Shown here one piece after another: positions 31,529 to 41,989 of a stretch of 64,000 nucleotides of DNA. Every line of letters starts with the position of its first letter. The first letter of the stretch is position 1. The DNA is from Hyphomicrobiales bacterium (GTDB lineage Bacteria > Pseudomonadota > Alphaproteobacteria > Rhizobiales > Rhizobiaceae), in the NCBI GenBank assembly GCA_900466005.1, contig UEGQ01000001.1:1-64000 (forward strand), written 5' to 3'. The position numbers and the translations under genes were made by a program. The notes beneath the pieces are model-generated. The model had not been told where the DNA came from. It saw nothing but the letters and a program-made list of their open reading frames with translations, and made no database searches.

Positions 31529-31667
31529 GGGCGTCTCCTGAGCGATTCGGCATCCACCTTTGTATATTAGGTCCGTTGTTACAGGATTGTGAAGCGGAAT
31601 AACGCACCCGTTAGGGAATGCGGCGCTTCGCGCACACGAGAAGCGAAACGCGGAACCTCGATCGGCG

Positions 31668-32318
31668 TCAGGCCGGCGGCCTGAGCCCGGGAAGAGGGGC
31701 GGAGTCTCCCGCGTAATATGCCCAGAAGAGCCGGGCGGCGACAGAGCGCCACGGCCGCCACGCTTCTGCCATCAGGGTCACCGCGGACCTGGATGGGCGT
31801 TCGCCGTGTCCGAAGGCCCTGCCGACTGCGATTCTCAGGGCGACGTCACCGGCTGGAAAGACATCGGGATGTCCGCAGCAGAACATGAGATAGACCTCCG
31901 CCGTCCATGGGCCGATACCTCGATGCGAGGTGAGTACAGCGACCACATCCTCCGCCTCGCGGCCTCCGAAGGAGCCGAGGTCGAGTTCGCCGGCAACAAC
32001 CGCCTCCGCGACCCGGCGCAGCGTCTCGGCCTTTGCCCGAGAGAGCCCGAGGCGGCCGACCGCGGCTTGGTCGAGCGAAAGATAACTCGGAGCCGTCGGC
32101 TCGCCGGTCGCCCCGACAAGTCGTCCCCATATCGCATCGGCACTTGCCCTCGACACCATCTGCGAAACGACGATCTGCGCGAGGCCCGCGAACCCCGGCT
32201 CCATGAGACGAAGCGGCAGGCGATCCACGGCAGCATAAATCGCACGCAGGCGGGGATCGATGCGGCACAGTTCTGCAAGTCCGTATTCGACGTCCTCCGC
32301 GGTCCGGATGATCCTCAT
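31668..32318 (-). CDS. DNA-3-methyladenine glycosylase (AlkA/HhH-GPD)
   Basis: 216 aa from the ATG at 32318. Helix-hairpin-helix segment HRGIGPWTAEVYLMF followed by PAGDVALR, in which the aspartate is the catalytic residue of the HhH-GPD superfamily. It removes alkylated bases from DNA as the first step of base excision repair. It lacks the Ada and N-terminal AlkA domains, as in other short alphaproteobacterial forms. It diverges from gluQRS by 53 nt. Confidence 0.93.
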   Translation of the reverse strand: MRIIRTAEDVEYGLAELCRIDPRLRAIYAAVDRLPLRLMEPGFAGLAQIVVSQMVSRASADAIWGRLVGATGEPTAPSYLSLDQAAVGRLGLSRAKAETLRRVAEAVVAGELDLGSFGGREAEDVVAVLTSHRGIGPWTAEVYLMFCCGHPDVFPAGDVALRIAVGRAFGHGERPSRSAVTLMAEAWRPWRSVAARLFWAYYAGDSAPLPGLRPPA

Positions 32319-32371
32319 GCAACTCCCTCGTTCCTCTTGGCTGCAGTGCACTGTTCATGTCAGAAGAGAGC

Positions 32372-33256
32372 ATGACCGCCTTCGACAATCAAAGGTCCGT
32401 TTTCCGTTTTGCGCCGAGCCCGAATGGGCGCCTTCATCTCGGCCATGCGCTCTCGGCCTTGCTCAATCAGGATATGGCAAGTGCTTCCGGGGCGCGGCTC
32501 TTGCTGAGGATCGAGGACATCGATCTCTCCCGTTGCACGCCACAATTCGAGGCTGCAATTTTCGAGGATCTGGACTGGCTCGGAGTCTCGTGGGAAAAAC
32601 CGGCGCGCCGCCAGTCCGAGCATCTCACCGAGTATCGGCAAGCGCTGCAGAGACTGATCGATCTCGGCTTGGCCTACCCGGCCTTCATGACGCGCGGCGA
32701 AGTGAAGGCGTTTGTCTCCGAGACCGAGCAGCAAGGCCGACCCTGGCCACGCGATCCCGACGGCGCTCCGATCTACCCGCCGCTCGACCGGCTTCGATCC
32801 GCGGCCGAAAGAGAACGACTTCTCTCCGACCACCATCGACATGCATGGCGTCTCGACATCGGAAAGGCAACGGCGGAACTCGGCAGAAGGCTGGCCTGGG
32901 CGGAAACGGGCGACGGACCGAAAGGCAGTATCGCCACGCGTCCTGAGGACTGGGGCGACATCGTGTTGTGGCGCTCGGATGCACCGTCGAGCTATCACCT
33001 GTCGGTCACGCTCGACGATGCGCTCCAGGGCGTCACCCATGTGGTCCGCGGACTTGATCTCTTCCACGCAACTGCCGTGCACAGGCTTCTTCAGGAACTG
33101 CTGGGACTGCCCGCCCCCGCCTACCATCACCACCGGCTGATTCTCGGCGCTGACGGCCGCAAGCTCTCCAAGAGCGCAGGCGACACCGCTCTCGCGGCAC
33201 TGAGGGCGCAGGGGCTGACGTCAGCCGACGTCCGACGGCTGGTCGGCCTTGCGTGA
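32372..33256 (+). CDS. gluQRS: Glutamyl-Q tRNA(Asp) synthetase
   Basis: 294 aa from the ATG at 32372, which is preceded by AGAAGAGAG; an ATG 15 nt earlier lacks any ribosome binding site. HLGH at 22-25 and KLSKS at 264-268 are the class I signatures, and the tRNA anticodon-binding domain is absent, as expected. It glutamylates queuosine 34 of tRNA-Asp. The four zinc ligands of the E. coli enzyme are not preserved: its Cys-rich region reads AYPAFMTRGEV here. It ends inside the convergent YihY gene (36 nt overlap). Confidence 0.93.
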   Translation: MTAFDNQRSVFRFAPSPNGRLHLGHALSALLNQDMASASGARLLLRIEDIDLSRCTPQFEAAIFEDLDWLGVSWEKPARRQSEHLTEYRQALQRLIDLGLAYPAFMTRGEVKAFVSETEQQGRPWPRDPDGAPIYPPLDRLRSAAERERLLSDHHRHAWRLDIGKATAELGRRLAWAETGDGPKGSIATRPEDWGDIVLWRSDAPSSYHLSVTLDDALQGVTHVVRGLDLFHATAVHRLLQELLGLPAPAYHHHRLILGADGRKLSKSAGDTALAALRAQGLTSADVRRLVGLA

Positions 33257-34120
33257 GCGCCTTCGGGCATTGGCCATGCGTCGGCCGGAGAGGATGTCAT
33301 ATTTCAGGAGCGCGGCGTTGAATTCCGCACCGATGATGAAAATCGCGCCGACCATATAGAGGAAGACCAGCACCACCATGACCGATGCCAGCCCGGCATA
33401 GGTGGCGGCATAGTTGGCGAAGGTGGCGAGATAGGACGCGAAGGCCAGGGCGCCGACGAGCCAGAGCACCAAAGTCAGAAGGACGCCAGGGATGACATCC
33501 CGCAATCGCCGGTGCCCGGCCGGCAGGCCGAGATGAAAGATAATCAGGCCGGCGGCCAAAAGGAGCAACGTTCCGTAGACCCTCCAGTTGGAGACGACCG
33601 CGAGAAATTCCTCCAGCAACGGAAACCACTTGCGGGCAAAGGCAAGCGCAATCGGAACGGCGACGAGAAGCGCACTCACGATCGCCAGCACCACGACGCC
33701 TCCAATCACGTAGGCGAAACTGACGAGGCGCGCGAGATACCACGGACGGTCCTCGGTCACGCGGTAGGCGCGGTTGAGCGACACCCTCAAGGCCTCGACC
33801 CCGTTTGACGCAAAATACGCCGCCGCCAGCACTGAAACCGTCAGAAGCCCGCGCGGCACCGTGAGGACTTGCAGGACCTGCTCGGCAAGCGGTCTGGCAA
33901 TCGCCTCTGGCCAAGTATCGAAAATGAGGTGGATCGCGGTGTCGGCGAACGTATCCGCACCGAAGAAGCCAGCAACCGCGGTCCCGAAGATCAGGAACGG
34001 AAAGACTGCCAGCAGCGCCGAGAGCGCCACGTGACTTGCCATCGCCCAGCCGTCATCCTCGGAAAAGTGCTTCAGCGCATCAAAGCCCACCTTGTAGAGC
34101 ATGCGCAGGAATGCTGGCAT
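33221..34120 (-). CDS. YihY/BrkB family inner-membrane protein
   Basis: 299 aa from the ATG at 34120, with GGAGA 5 nt upstream. Six hydrophobic segments and the family motifs RPWYLARLVSFAYV and GAIFIIGAEFNA. It is an integral inner-membrane protein of unknown function, once called ribonuclease BN by mistake. Its 3' end overlaps gluQRS, and it diverges from the SDR gene. Confidence 0.92.
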   Translation of the reverse strand: MPAFLRMLYKVGFDALKHFSEDDGWAMASHVALSALLAVFPFLIFGTAVAGFFGADTFADTAIHLIFDTWPEAIARPLAEQVLQVLTVPRGLLTVSVLAAAYFASNGVEALRVSLNRAYRVTEDRPWYLARLVSFAYVIGGVVVLAIVSALLVAVPIALAFARKWFPLLEEFLAVVSNWRVYGTLLLLAAGLIIFHLGLPAGHRRLRDVIPGVLLTLVLWLVGALAFASYLATFANYAATYAGLASVMVVLVFLYMVGAIFIIGAEFNAALLKYDILSGRRMANARRRSRKADQPSDVG

Positions 34121-34202
34121 CTCGTCTCCCGATCCGTCAGTGCCGGTTGTCACCCGGAAGCGAATATGGGAAACCTCCGCGGCATTGTACAGGAAACATT
34201 CC

Positions 34203-35036
34203 ATGGCGGACCGCCCCTGCATCATCGTTACCGGCTGTTCTTCAGGTATCGGTGCCTACTGCGCCGGAGCACTGCGTAACGACGGATGGCGGGTTTTTGC
34301 GACCGTCCGCAAGCCGGCGGATATGGTTCCCCTCGAAAAGGCGGGGATCGAGGCCCTGTTGATGGACTATACCGACGGCCCGAGCATCGCGGCGCTGGTG
34401 CAGGAGGTCGAAAGAAGGACCGGCGGACGCATAGACGCCCTCTTCAACAATGGAGCCTACGGCCAGCCGGGCGCCGTAGAGGACTTGCCGACCGAAGCGC
34501 TCCGGCGACAGTTCGAGACGAACGTCTTCGGCTGGCATGAGCTCACGCGGCGGGTCGTTCCGCTCATGCGCCGGCAAGGCTACGGCCGGATCGTACAGTG
34601 CTCCTCCATTCTGGGGCTGCTCCCCTACAGGTTCCGCGGCGCCTACACTGCCTCGAAATACGCGCTCGAAGGGCTCAGCCTCACGCTACGAATGGAACTC
34701 GAAGGAAGCGGCATTCATGTGAGCCTGATCGAACCGGGCCCGATCGAGTCGCGGTTCACCGCCAACGCACTGGGTCATATTCGCGAGAACATCGATCTCG
34801 AAGGGTCCGCGCATGCCGAAGAGTACAAGAAACAGCTCGCACGCCTCGAAGGCACCGGACCAGTCAATCGTCATAAGCTTGGACCTGAGGCTGTCTACGC
34901 GGCTCTGAAGCACGCCTTGACCGCCGGGCGACCGCGCCCCCATTATCTCGTGACGACACCCGCCCGGCAGGGCGCTCTACTCAAGCGACTCCTGCCCGCC
35001 GATCTTTTCTACAAGCTGATGCGATCGCTCAGCTGA
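34203..35036 (+). CDS. Short-chain dehydrogenase/reductase
   Basis: 277 aa from the ATG at 34203, with AGGA 9 nt upstream. TGCSSGIG (10-17) binds NAD(P), and the catalytic set is S134/S135, Y148 and K152 (YTASK). Classical SDR with a longer C-terminal substrate region (about 190-277) typical of fatty-acyl or steroid-type SDRs. Substrate unknown. It is followed by the HIG1 gene 28 nt later on the same strand. Confidence 0.9.
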   Translation: MADRPCIIVTGCSSGIGAYCAGALRNDGWRVFATVRKPADMVPLEKAGIEALLMDYTDGPSIAALVQEVERRTGGRIDALFNNGAYGQPGAVEDLPTEALRRQFETNVFGWHELTRRVVPLMRRQGYGRIVQCSSILGLLPYRFRGAYTASKYALEGLSLTLRMELEGSGIHVSLIEPGPIESRFTANALGHIRENIDLEGSAHAEEYKKQLARLEGTGPVNRHKLGPEAVYAALKHALTAGRPRPHYLVTTPARQGALLKRLLPADLFYKLMRSLS

Positions 35037-35064
35037 AACCAGCAATAAAGGCCAAGGAAGCAAA

Positions 35065-35262
35065 ATGTCCGCTTTCACAACAACGCTCACGTTGATCGTC
35101 ATGGGTCTCGTCGTCCTCGTGCTCGTCCGAGGCCTGATGAACATGCTGAAAGGCGGAAGCGGCAGCCGCTCGAACCAACTGATGCGCGTGCGAATCCTGT
35201 TGCAGGCGGTGGCGATCGTACTCATCATGGTCACCCTCTGGCTGACGGGCGGCGGACGCTGA
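35065..35262 (+). CDS. HIG1 domain (twin transmembrane) protein
   Basis: 65 aa with two membrane helices (about 8-28 and 43-61) joined by a short basic loop containing GSRSNQLMRVRILLQ, the HIG1 motif also seen in mitochondrial Rcf1, which helps assemble cytochrome oxidase. Role in bacteria is inferred. It is 14 nt upstream of the adenosyltransferase gene. Confidence 0.88.
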   Translation: MSAFTTTLTLIVMGLVVLVLVRGLMNMLKGGSGSRSNQLMRVRILLQAVAIVLIMVTLWLTGGGR

Positions 35263-35276
35263 CGGGAGCGTAAGAC

Positions 35277-35855
35277 ATGGTCAGGTTGAACAAGATTTAT
35301 ACCCGCACCGGCGACGACGGCACCACCGCTCTGGTCAGCGGACCGCGCCGCCACAAGCACGATCTGCGGGTCGACGCGTACGGTACAATCGACGAGGCGA
35401 ATTCCGCGATCGGCGTCGCACGGCTTCATACGGCGGCAACACCCGACCTCGATGCCATGCTCCTGCGCGTCCAGAACGACCTCTTCGATCTCGGGGCGGA
35501 TCTTGCGGCACCGGAAACCGGCGAAGCACCGTCTTACGAGCCCCTGCGCGTGATCGAGGAACAGGTTGCCCGTCTCGAACACGAAATCGATCAGCTGAAT
35601 GCCGGTCTCGACCCGCTGAAATCCTTCATCCTGCCGGGCGGGACACCCGCCGCTGCCCACCTCCATCTCGCGCGAACGGTGGCCCGCCGCGCGGAGCGGA
35701 TCATGGTCGCGCTCTCGCGATGCGAGGGGGAAACGGTTGGCGCTCCGGCGCTCAAATACATCAACCGTCTGTCGGATTTTCTCTTCGTCGGCGCCCGCTT
35801 TGCCAATGCAGGCGGCAGGAACGACATTCTCTGGGTGCCGGGAAAGCACCGCTGA
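35277..35855 (+). CDS. Corrinoid adenosyltransferase, PduO type
   Basis: 192 aa. The TRTGDDGTTAL segment (9-19) binds ATP and SRCEGE... plus LNRLSDFLF is the PduO-type signature. It transfers adenosyl from ATP to cob(I)alamin to make coenzyme B12. Aerobic cobalt insertion genes cobS and cobT lie at the right end of this window, so the organism makes B12 itself. Encoded between HIG1 and the rhomboid gene on one strand. Confidence 0.95.
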   Translation: MVRLNKIYTRTGDDGTTALVSGPRRHKHDLRVDAYGTIDEANSAIGVARLHTAATPDLDAMLLRVQNDLFDLGADLAAPETGEAPSYEPLRVIEEQVARLEHEIDQLNAGLDPLKSFILPGGTPAAAHLHLARTVARRAERIMVALSRCEGETVGAPALKYINRLSDFLFVGARFANAGGRNDILWVPGKHR

Positions 35856-35872
35856 CGCGATAGGGGCCGCCG

Positions 35873-36646
35873 ATGTTCGTTCCCCTGCATGATCGCAACG
35901 GCCTCAGGCATATCAGGCGGCAGTACGTCACCCACAGCCTGATCACCATCAACATCCTGATTTGGCTCCTGACAGGTCCTTTTGCCGCTCAGGAGATCAT
36001 TCAGGCAAGCCTTCTCGGCCTCGGTTTCATCCCGGCGGTGGTCTTCGGCAACGCCGTGCTCGAGCCATCCCTCGTACTTGTCCCAAGCCCGCTTACCTCG
36101 ATCAGCTACGCCTTTCTGCATGGCAACGTCGTGCATCTTGCCAGCAACATGCTGTTTCTCTGGGTGTTCGGCGACAATGTCGAGGATGCGCTCGGACATG
36201 TCCGCTTCCTGCTCTTCTATCTTCTCTGCGCGGTCGCCGGCGCTTTCGCCCACGGCGCTCTCGTACCGACCTCGCAAAGCCCGCTGATCGGCGCCTCAGG
36301 CGCTATCGCGGGCGTGGTTTCCGCCTACGTTCTGCTACATCCGCGGGTCCGGATCTGGGTCTTGGTCCTCTTCCGTTTTCCCCTTCCGCTTCCGGCCTTC
36401 ATACCGCTCCTCTTCTGGATCGGACAGCAGTTCTGGATGCTGCGCTTCAGCCAGGAGGATAACGTGTCGTGGGGCGCACATGTCGGAGGTATCGCCGCCG
36501 GGGCATTGCTCGTGATCTTCATGCGCCGTCCAGGGGTGCCCCTGTTCGATCGCGCAATCGTCACTCCGAGGGCAGTGCAACAGAATTCCATTGCCTCGGC
36601 GCCCGCAGACGAAGAGGCGCGCGGCTCCGCCGGCTGGAAGCCGTAA
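35873..36646 (+). CDS. Rhomboid family intramembrane serine protease
   Basis: 257 aa, six or seven membrane helices. Catalytic serine S142 in GASGAIAG and histidine H203 in WGAHVGG are intact. It cuts membrane helices of unknown substrates. It starts 17 nt after the adenosyltransferase gene. A proline-rich loop (about 168-178) between the serine helix and the histidine helix is longer than usual. Confidence 0.93.
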   Translation: MFVPLHDRNGLRHIRRQYVTHSLITINILIWLLTGPFAAQEIIQASLLGLGFIPAVVFGNAVLEPSLVLVPSPLTSISYAFLHGNVVHLASNMLFLWVFGDNVEDALGHVRFLLFYLLCAVAGAFAHGALVPTSQSPLIGASGAIAGVVSAYVLLHPRVRIWVLVLFRFPLPLPAFIPLLFWIGQQFWMLRFSQEDNVSWGAHVGGIAAGALLVIFMRRPGVPLFDRAIVTPRAVQQNSIASAPADEEARGSAGWKP

Positions 36647-36666
36647 ACAAGATGCCGTCAGCAACA

Positions 36667-36682
36667 TTGACGTAGACGTAAA
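36667..36682. promoter_or_regulatory. MerR/LiuR-like palindromic operator before etfB
   Basis: TTGACGT-AG-ACGTAAA is a near-perfect 16-bp palindrome. It matches the form TTKACGT-NN-ACGTMAA known for LiuR-type MerR regulators of branched-chain amino-acid and acyl-CoA degradation in proteobacteria. It overlaps the candidate -35 (TTGACG, 36667-36672); a -10 TATTCA lies at 36690-36695, 17 nt further on. A third ACGT follows at 36682-36685, keeping the 6-bp rhythm. Confidence 0.55.
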
Positions 36683-36827
36683 CGTTACTTATTCATGCCG
36701 GCAGATGCGACGAACTGGGTGCGGGACGTTGTGTTTGGAGAAAAAATGCGTATCGATGTCGCCAACCGACAATCGGAGGACCGCTTTCAGGCGCATTTTC
36801 GGCGGAAAGCAGCGAAGGAAGGAACCC

Positions 36828-37577
36828 ATGAAGATACTCGTGACCGTCAAGCGGGTCGTCGACTACAATGTCAAGATCCGTGTGAAGCCCGATGGATCGG
36901 GCGTCGAGCTTGCCAACGTGAAAATGTCGATGAACCCGTTCGACGAGATCGCGGTGGAAGAAGCCCTGCGCCTGAAGGAAGCCGGCAAGGCTTCGGAGAT
37001 CGTCGTCGTCTCCATCGGTCCGTCCAAGGCCGAAGAAACGCTCCGCACCGGGCTTGCCATGGGTGCCGATCGCGCCGTGCTGGTTGAGACCGAAGACGCC
37101 GTCGAGCCGCTCGCCGTCGCCAAGATCCTGAAGGGTGTGATCGAAGCAGAACAGCCCGGCCTCGTCATCACCGGCAAGCAGGCGATCGACGATGATTCCA
37201 ATCAGACCGGCCAGATGCTCTCGGCCCTCCTCGGCTGGGCCCAGGCAACCTTCGCCTCCAAGGTCGAGATCGGCGACGGCTCCGCCAAGGTGACCCGCGA
37301 GGTCGACGGCGGCCTTCAGACGATCGAGGTCAAGCTGCCGGCTGTCGTAACGACGGACCTGCGCCTCAACGAGCCGCGCTATGCCTCGTTGCCGAACATC
37401 ATGAAGGCGAAGAAGAAGCCGCTCGACAAGAAGACCCCCGCCGATTTCGGCGTCGACACCACGCCGCGCCTCAAGGTGCTGAAGACCGAGGAACCCGGCG
37501 GACGCAAGGCCGGCGTAAAGGTCAAGACGGTCGCCGAGCTTGTCGACAAGCTCAAGAACGAAGCCGGCGTGCTCTAA
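36828..37577 (+). CDS. etfB: Electron transfer flavoprotein subunit beta
   Basis: 249 aa from the ATG at 36828, with GAAGGAAGGA just upstream. The N-terminus [14 protein letters not shown] and the GADRAVLVE region are those of EtfB. The subunit binds AMP and, with EtfA, carries electrons from acyl-CoA dehydrogenases to ETF-ubiquinone oxidoreductase. The preceding leader is 181 nt with a palindromic operator candidate. EtfA follows after 25 nt. Confidence 0.98.
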   Translation: MKILVTVKRVVDYNVKIRVKPDGSGVELANVKMSMNPFDEIAVEEALRLKEAGKASEIVVVSIGPSKAEETLRTGLAMGADRAVLVETEDAVEPLAVAKILKGVIEAEQPGLVITGKQAIDDDSNQTGQMLSALLGWAQATFASKVEIGDGSAKVTREVDGGLQTIEVKLPAVVTTDLRLNEPRYASLPNIMKAKKKPLDKKTPADFGVDTTPRLKVLKTEEPGGRKAGVKVKTVAELVDKLKNEAGVL

Positions 37578-37602
37578 CGGATCCGGAGAGGAGATTTACA
37601 AC

Positions 37603-38532
37603 ATGGCCATTCTTCTTCTGGCAGAACACGACAACGCAACCCTGTCCGACCAGACCGCGAAGGCTCTGACCGCCGCAGCCAAGATCGGCGGTGACGTCCA
37701 CGTGCTCGTCGCCGGCTCCGGCGCGAAGGCAGCTGTCGATGCCGCCGCAAAGCTCTCAGGCGTCTCCAAGGTCCTGCTCGCCGACGATACTTCGCTTGCC
37801 AACAATCTGGCGGAGCCGCTTGCGGCCCTCATCGTTTCCCTGGCCGGCGGCTATGATGCCATCGTTGCGCCCGCAACGTCGATCGGCAAGAACGTCATGC
37901 CGCGCGTCGCCGCCCTGCTCGACGTGATGCAGGTCTCGGAAATCATCGAGGTCGTGTCGCCCGACACCTTCAAGCGTCCAATCTATGCCGGTAACGCCAT
38001 CCAAACGGTTCAGTCGTCCGACGCCAAGAAGGTCATCACCGTACGCACGGCCTCCTTCACGGCCACCGGCGAGGGTGGTTCCGCTCCGGTGGAAACCGTC
38101 GCCGCCACCGCGAACCCCGGTGTCTCGACTTTCGTCGGCGACGCGCTTTCTTCCTCTGACCGTCCCGAACTCACCTCGGCCAAGATCATCATCTCCGGCG
38201 GCCGTGCACTCGGCTCTTCGGAGAAGTTCAAGGAGGTGATCCTTCCGGTGGCCGACAAGCTCGGTGCTGCCGTCGGCGCCTCGCGTGCGGCCGTCGATGC
38301 AGGTTACGCGCCGAACGACTGGCAGGTCGGCCAGACCGGCAAGGTCGTCGCTCCGGAACTCTATATTGCCTGCGGCATCTCGGGTGCCATCCAGCATCTC
38401 GCCGGCATGAAGGACTCGAAGGTCATCGTCGCGATCAACAAGGACGAGGAAGCGCCGATCTTCCAGGTCGCCGATTACGGCCTCGTCGGAGACCTCTTCG
38501 AAATTCTTCCCGAACTCGAAAAGGCGCTTTGA
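37603..38532 (+). CDS. etfA: Electron transfer flavoprotein subunit alpha
   Basis: 309 aa from the ATG at 37603. The C-terminal FAD domain contains [30 protein letters not shown] and [14 protein letters not shown]. It binds FAD and pairs with EtfB. A strong hairpin terminator follows 67 nt past the stop, separating it at least partly from hbd. Confidence 0.98.
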   Translation: MAILLLAEHDNATLSDQTAKALTAAAKIGGDVHVLVAGSGAKAAVDAAAKLSGVSKVLLADDTSLANNLAEPLAALIVSLAGGYDAIVAPATSIGKNVMPRVAALLDVMQVSEIIEVVSPDTFKRPIYAGNAIQTVQSSDAKKVITVRTASFTATGEGGSAPVETVAATANPGVSTFVGDALSSSDRPELTSAKIIISGGRALGSSEKFKEVILPVADKLGAAVGASRAAVDAGYAPNDWQVGQTGKVVAPELYIACGISGAIQHLAGMKDSKVIVAINKDEEAPIFQVADYGLVGDLFEILPELEKAL

Positions 38533-38599
38533 CAGAAACCAATTCCTTCGCAGTTGCGAAAGGGCTGGAAAAATCAAGCGAGCAAGTCTATCAATTTTT

Positions 38600-38632
38600 G
38601 CCGGGCCGATACTGTCGGCCCGGCAGATTTTT
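38600..38632 (+). terminator. Intrinsic terminator between etfA and hbd
   Basis: Perfect 10-bp stem (GCCGGGCCGA / TCGGCCCGGC), 5-nt loop, then AGATTTTTG. It is the clearest intrinsic terminator in the window. It reduces but need not abolish read-through into hbd, which starts 30 nt later. Confidence 0.85.
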
Positions 38633-38661
38633 GTGGGACAGAGTGCGGCGAGGAGAGCGCG

Positions 38662-39543
<882 letters not shown>

Positions 39544-39598
39544 GGTCAAGCAGGCGGCCAAAAGCCGTACGAGTAAGAGCCCGTCGACTGCAGGCGGC

Positions 39599-40261
39599 TC
39601 AGAGCTTGACGGCCGCCGCGATCAGCGCCTGAGCGTCGCCGCTGTCCCACGCGGCGGGGCCGTTCATTGAGCCGAGCAGACATCCCTTTTCGTCGACCAG
39701 CAAGGTCACCGGGAGGCCGAATGCCAGTCCCTGCTTCTTCAGAGCATTGAAGACGCCCATCGTGTTGTCTCGATAAAGTCCGAGCTTGTCGACGCCGGTC
39801 TCGGCGAGGAAGGCCTTCGGCTTTTCGGCGTCGCCCGTATCGATATTAACAGCGACGACCTCGAAATCCTTACCGCCCATCTTCTCTTGAAGTCCGTTGA
39901 GAGCCGGCATCTCTTCGCGGCATGGCACGCACCACGTGGCCCACACATTGAGGAGAACCGTCTTGCCGGCGAAATTCTCGACCGATACGTCCTTTTGCGC
40001 GGCATCCTTGAATGCCAGTCCGGCAATCGAGCGCGGCTCCGTGGCCGCGACCATGGCGGCCACCTCGCCGGTCGTGACGGAGTTCAGGCGCGCCGCCTTG
40101 CCGACCGTCCCCTCGCACTGGCCCGCATCGGCAGCAAGCTCGCCATTGCCAGACATGGTCTGCTTCACGTATACCGCTGCCGCGCCGGCCAAAATCCCGG
40201 CGACTGCCGCAATCGCAACCAGCTTGGCGGAAGGAAGTCCGAGGGGTCTTTTTTCTGTCAT
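39599..40261 (-). CDS. tlpA: Thiol:disulfide interchange protein TlpA, membrane anchored
   Basis: 220 aa from the ATG at 40261, which has GGAG 6 nt upstream; earlier ATGs are poorly spaced. An uncleaved N-terminal membrane anchor (about 13-31) is followed by a periplasmic thioredoxin domain with WATWC111VPC114. TlpA-type proteins reduce cysteines in the copper chaperone/CcoO or cytochrome c pathways for cytochrome oxidase assembly. The start is only 24 bp from the divergent argH start. Confidence 0.93.
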   Translation of the reverse strand: MTEKRPLGLPSAKLVAIAAVAGILAGAAAVYVKQTMSGNGELAADAGQCEGTVGKAARLNSVTTGEVAAMVAATEPRSIAGLAFKDAAQKDVSVENFAGKTVLLNVWATWCVPCREEMPALNGLQEKMGGKDFEVVAVNIDTGDAEKPKAFLAETGVDKLGLYRDNTMGVFNALKKQGLAFGLPVTLLVDEKGCLLGSMNGPAAWDSGDAQALIAAAVKL

Positions 40262-40285
40262 CAACATCTCCGGGATGGGCACCAA

Positions 40286-41689
40286 ATGGCCGAGGACACA
40301 AAGGACACGCTGACCTCCAACCAGATGTGGGGCGGACGTTTCGCCTCAGGCCCCGCAGCCATCATGGAGGAGATAAATGCCTCCATCGACTTCGACAAGA
40401 AGCTTTATGCCCAGGACATCCGCGGCTCAATAGCGCACGCGACCATGCTTGCCCATCAGGGCATCATCACGGCAGAAGACAAAGACAAGATCGTTCACGG
40501 ACTGAACACGATCCTGTCAGAGATCGAAAGCGGCCGGTTCGAATTCTCCCGTCGCCTCGAAGACATCCACATGAACGTCGAGGCCCGGCTTGCCGACCTG
40601 ATCGGTCCGGCAGCAGGACGCCTTCATACCGCGCGTTCCCGCAACGACCAGGTGGCGCTCGATTTCCGCCTCTGGGTGAAGGAGGAACTGCAGAGGACCG
40701 AGATCGCGTTGACCTCGCTGATCAACGCTTTCCTCGACCGGGCGGAAGAGCACGCCGAAACAGTGATGCCGGGCTTCACCCATCTGCAGACGGCCCAGCC
40801 GGTCACCTTCGGCCACCACTGCATGGCCTATGTCGAAATGTTCGGCCGTGACCGGCAACGTGTGCGCCACGCGATCGAGCACCTCGACGAAAGCCCGATC
40901 GGCGCGGCGGCGCTCGCCGGCACCGGCTATAACATCGACCGGCATATGACCGCCAAGGCTCTGGGCTTCCGCGAGCCGACCCGCAACTCGATCGACACTG
41001 TGTCCGATCGCGACTTTGCGCTTGAATTCCTTGCTATGGCCTCGATTACGGCCACCCATCTCTCGCGTCTGGCGGAGGAGATTGTCATCTGGTCGACGCC
41101 GCAATTTGGCTTCGTCCGGCTTTCGGATGCTTTCTCGACCGGCTCGTCGATCATGCCGCAGAAGAAGAATCCGGACGCGGCCGAACTCGTGCGCGCCAAG
41201 ACGGGGAGAATCAACGGGTCGCTCGTCGCACTCCTTACCGTCATGAAGGGCTTGCCGCTCGCCTATTCGAAGGACATGCAGGAAGACAAGGAGCAGGTAT
41301 TCGATGCGGCCGAAAGCCTGGAGCTCGCCCTCGCGGCGATGACCGGCATGGTCCGCGACATGACCATTCGGGCAGACCGGATGAAGGCGGCGGCCGGCGC
41401 CGGCTACTCGACAGCGACGGATCTTGCCGACTGGCTGGTCCGCGAAGCCGGGCTGCCGTTCCGCGAGGCCCATCATGTGACTGGCCGCGCTGTGGCTCTC
41501 GCCGAAGGCAAGGGCTGCGATCTCGCCGAGCTATCACTTTCGGAACTGCAGGCGATCAACCCCGCAATCACTGCGGGCGTCTTCGACGTGCTGACGGTTG
41601 AGGCATCTGTCGCCAGCCGCAAGAGCTACGGCGGCACGGCCCCGAGCGAGGTTCGCAAGCAGATAGCCTGGTGGCGCCAGCGCAACTGA
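40286..41689 (+). CDS. argH: Argininosuccinate lyase
   Basis: 467 aa. The fumarase/aspartase superfamily signature [12 protein letters not shown] is at about 287-298, with the catalytic serine in it, and HTARSRNDQ near 110. It splits argininosuccinate into arginine and fumarate, the last step of arginine synthesis. It heads the argH-lptM-lysA unit. Its promoter must lie inside or over the divergent tlpA start. Confidence 0.98.
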   Translation: MAEDTKDTLTSNQMWGGRFASGPAAIMEEINASIDFDKKLYAQDIRGSIAHATMLAHQGIITAEDKDKIVHGLNTILSEIESGRFEFSRRLEDIHMNVEARLADLIGPAAGRLHTARSRNDQVALDFRLWVKEELQRTEIALTSLINAFLDRAEEHAETVMPGFTHLQTAQPVTFGHHCMAYVEMFGRDRQRVRHAIEHLDESPIGAAALAGTGYNIDRHMTAKALGFREPTRNSIDTVSDRDFALEFLAMASITATHLSRLAEEIVIWSTPQFGFVRLSDAFSTGSSIMPQKKNPDAAELVRAKTGRINGSLVALLTVMKGLPLAYSKDMQEDKEQVFDAAESLELALAAMTGMVRDMTIRADRMKAAAGAGYSTATDLADWLVREAGLPFREAHHVTGRAVALAEGKGCDLAELSLSELQAINPAITAGVFDVLTVEASVASRKSYGGTAPSEVRKQIAWWRQRN

Positions 41690-41786
41690 TCACCTTCCTT
41701 TGCGTTCGCATCACGAGATTGAGGGTGCACAAGGCCCCTCTTTTTCGATAGAGGCTAGATATTGGTTCTTCCGGTTGGGCAAAGTG

Positions 41787-41978
41787 ATGGCTAGGGCGCT
41801 TCGAAGCTTGTTCGTGACGATGGGTGTGATGGCTGCGGCGTCGACGGCGCTTTCCGGCTGCGGGCGAAAGGCTGACCTCGATCCGCCGAATATGCCGGCT
41901 GCCGAACAGAATAAGCAGTCGACCAAACAGGAAACCACTGTTCCGGACGATCCCTTTGTTCTCGATCCTCTTCTCTGA
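41787..41978 (+). CDS. lptM: Small lipoprotein, LptM-like
   Basis: 63 aa. Signal peptide with lipobox ending LSGC followed by GRKADLDPP, the motif of YifL/LptM, a lipoprotein that helps disulfide maturation of the LPS translocon LptD in E. coli. The frame extends further upstream, but the ATG at 41787 starts the signal. It lies between argH and lysA, its standard place in proteobacteria, 11 nt upstream of lysA. Confidence 0.88.
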   Translation: MARALRSLFVTMGVMAAASTALSGCGRKADLDPPNMPAAEQNKQSTKQETTVPDDPFVLDPLL

Positions 41979-41989
41979 CAGGTCCCCGC

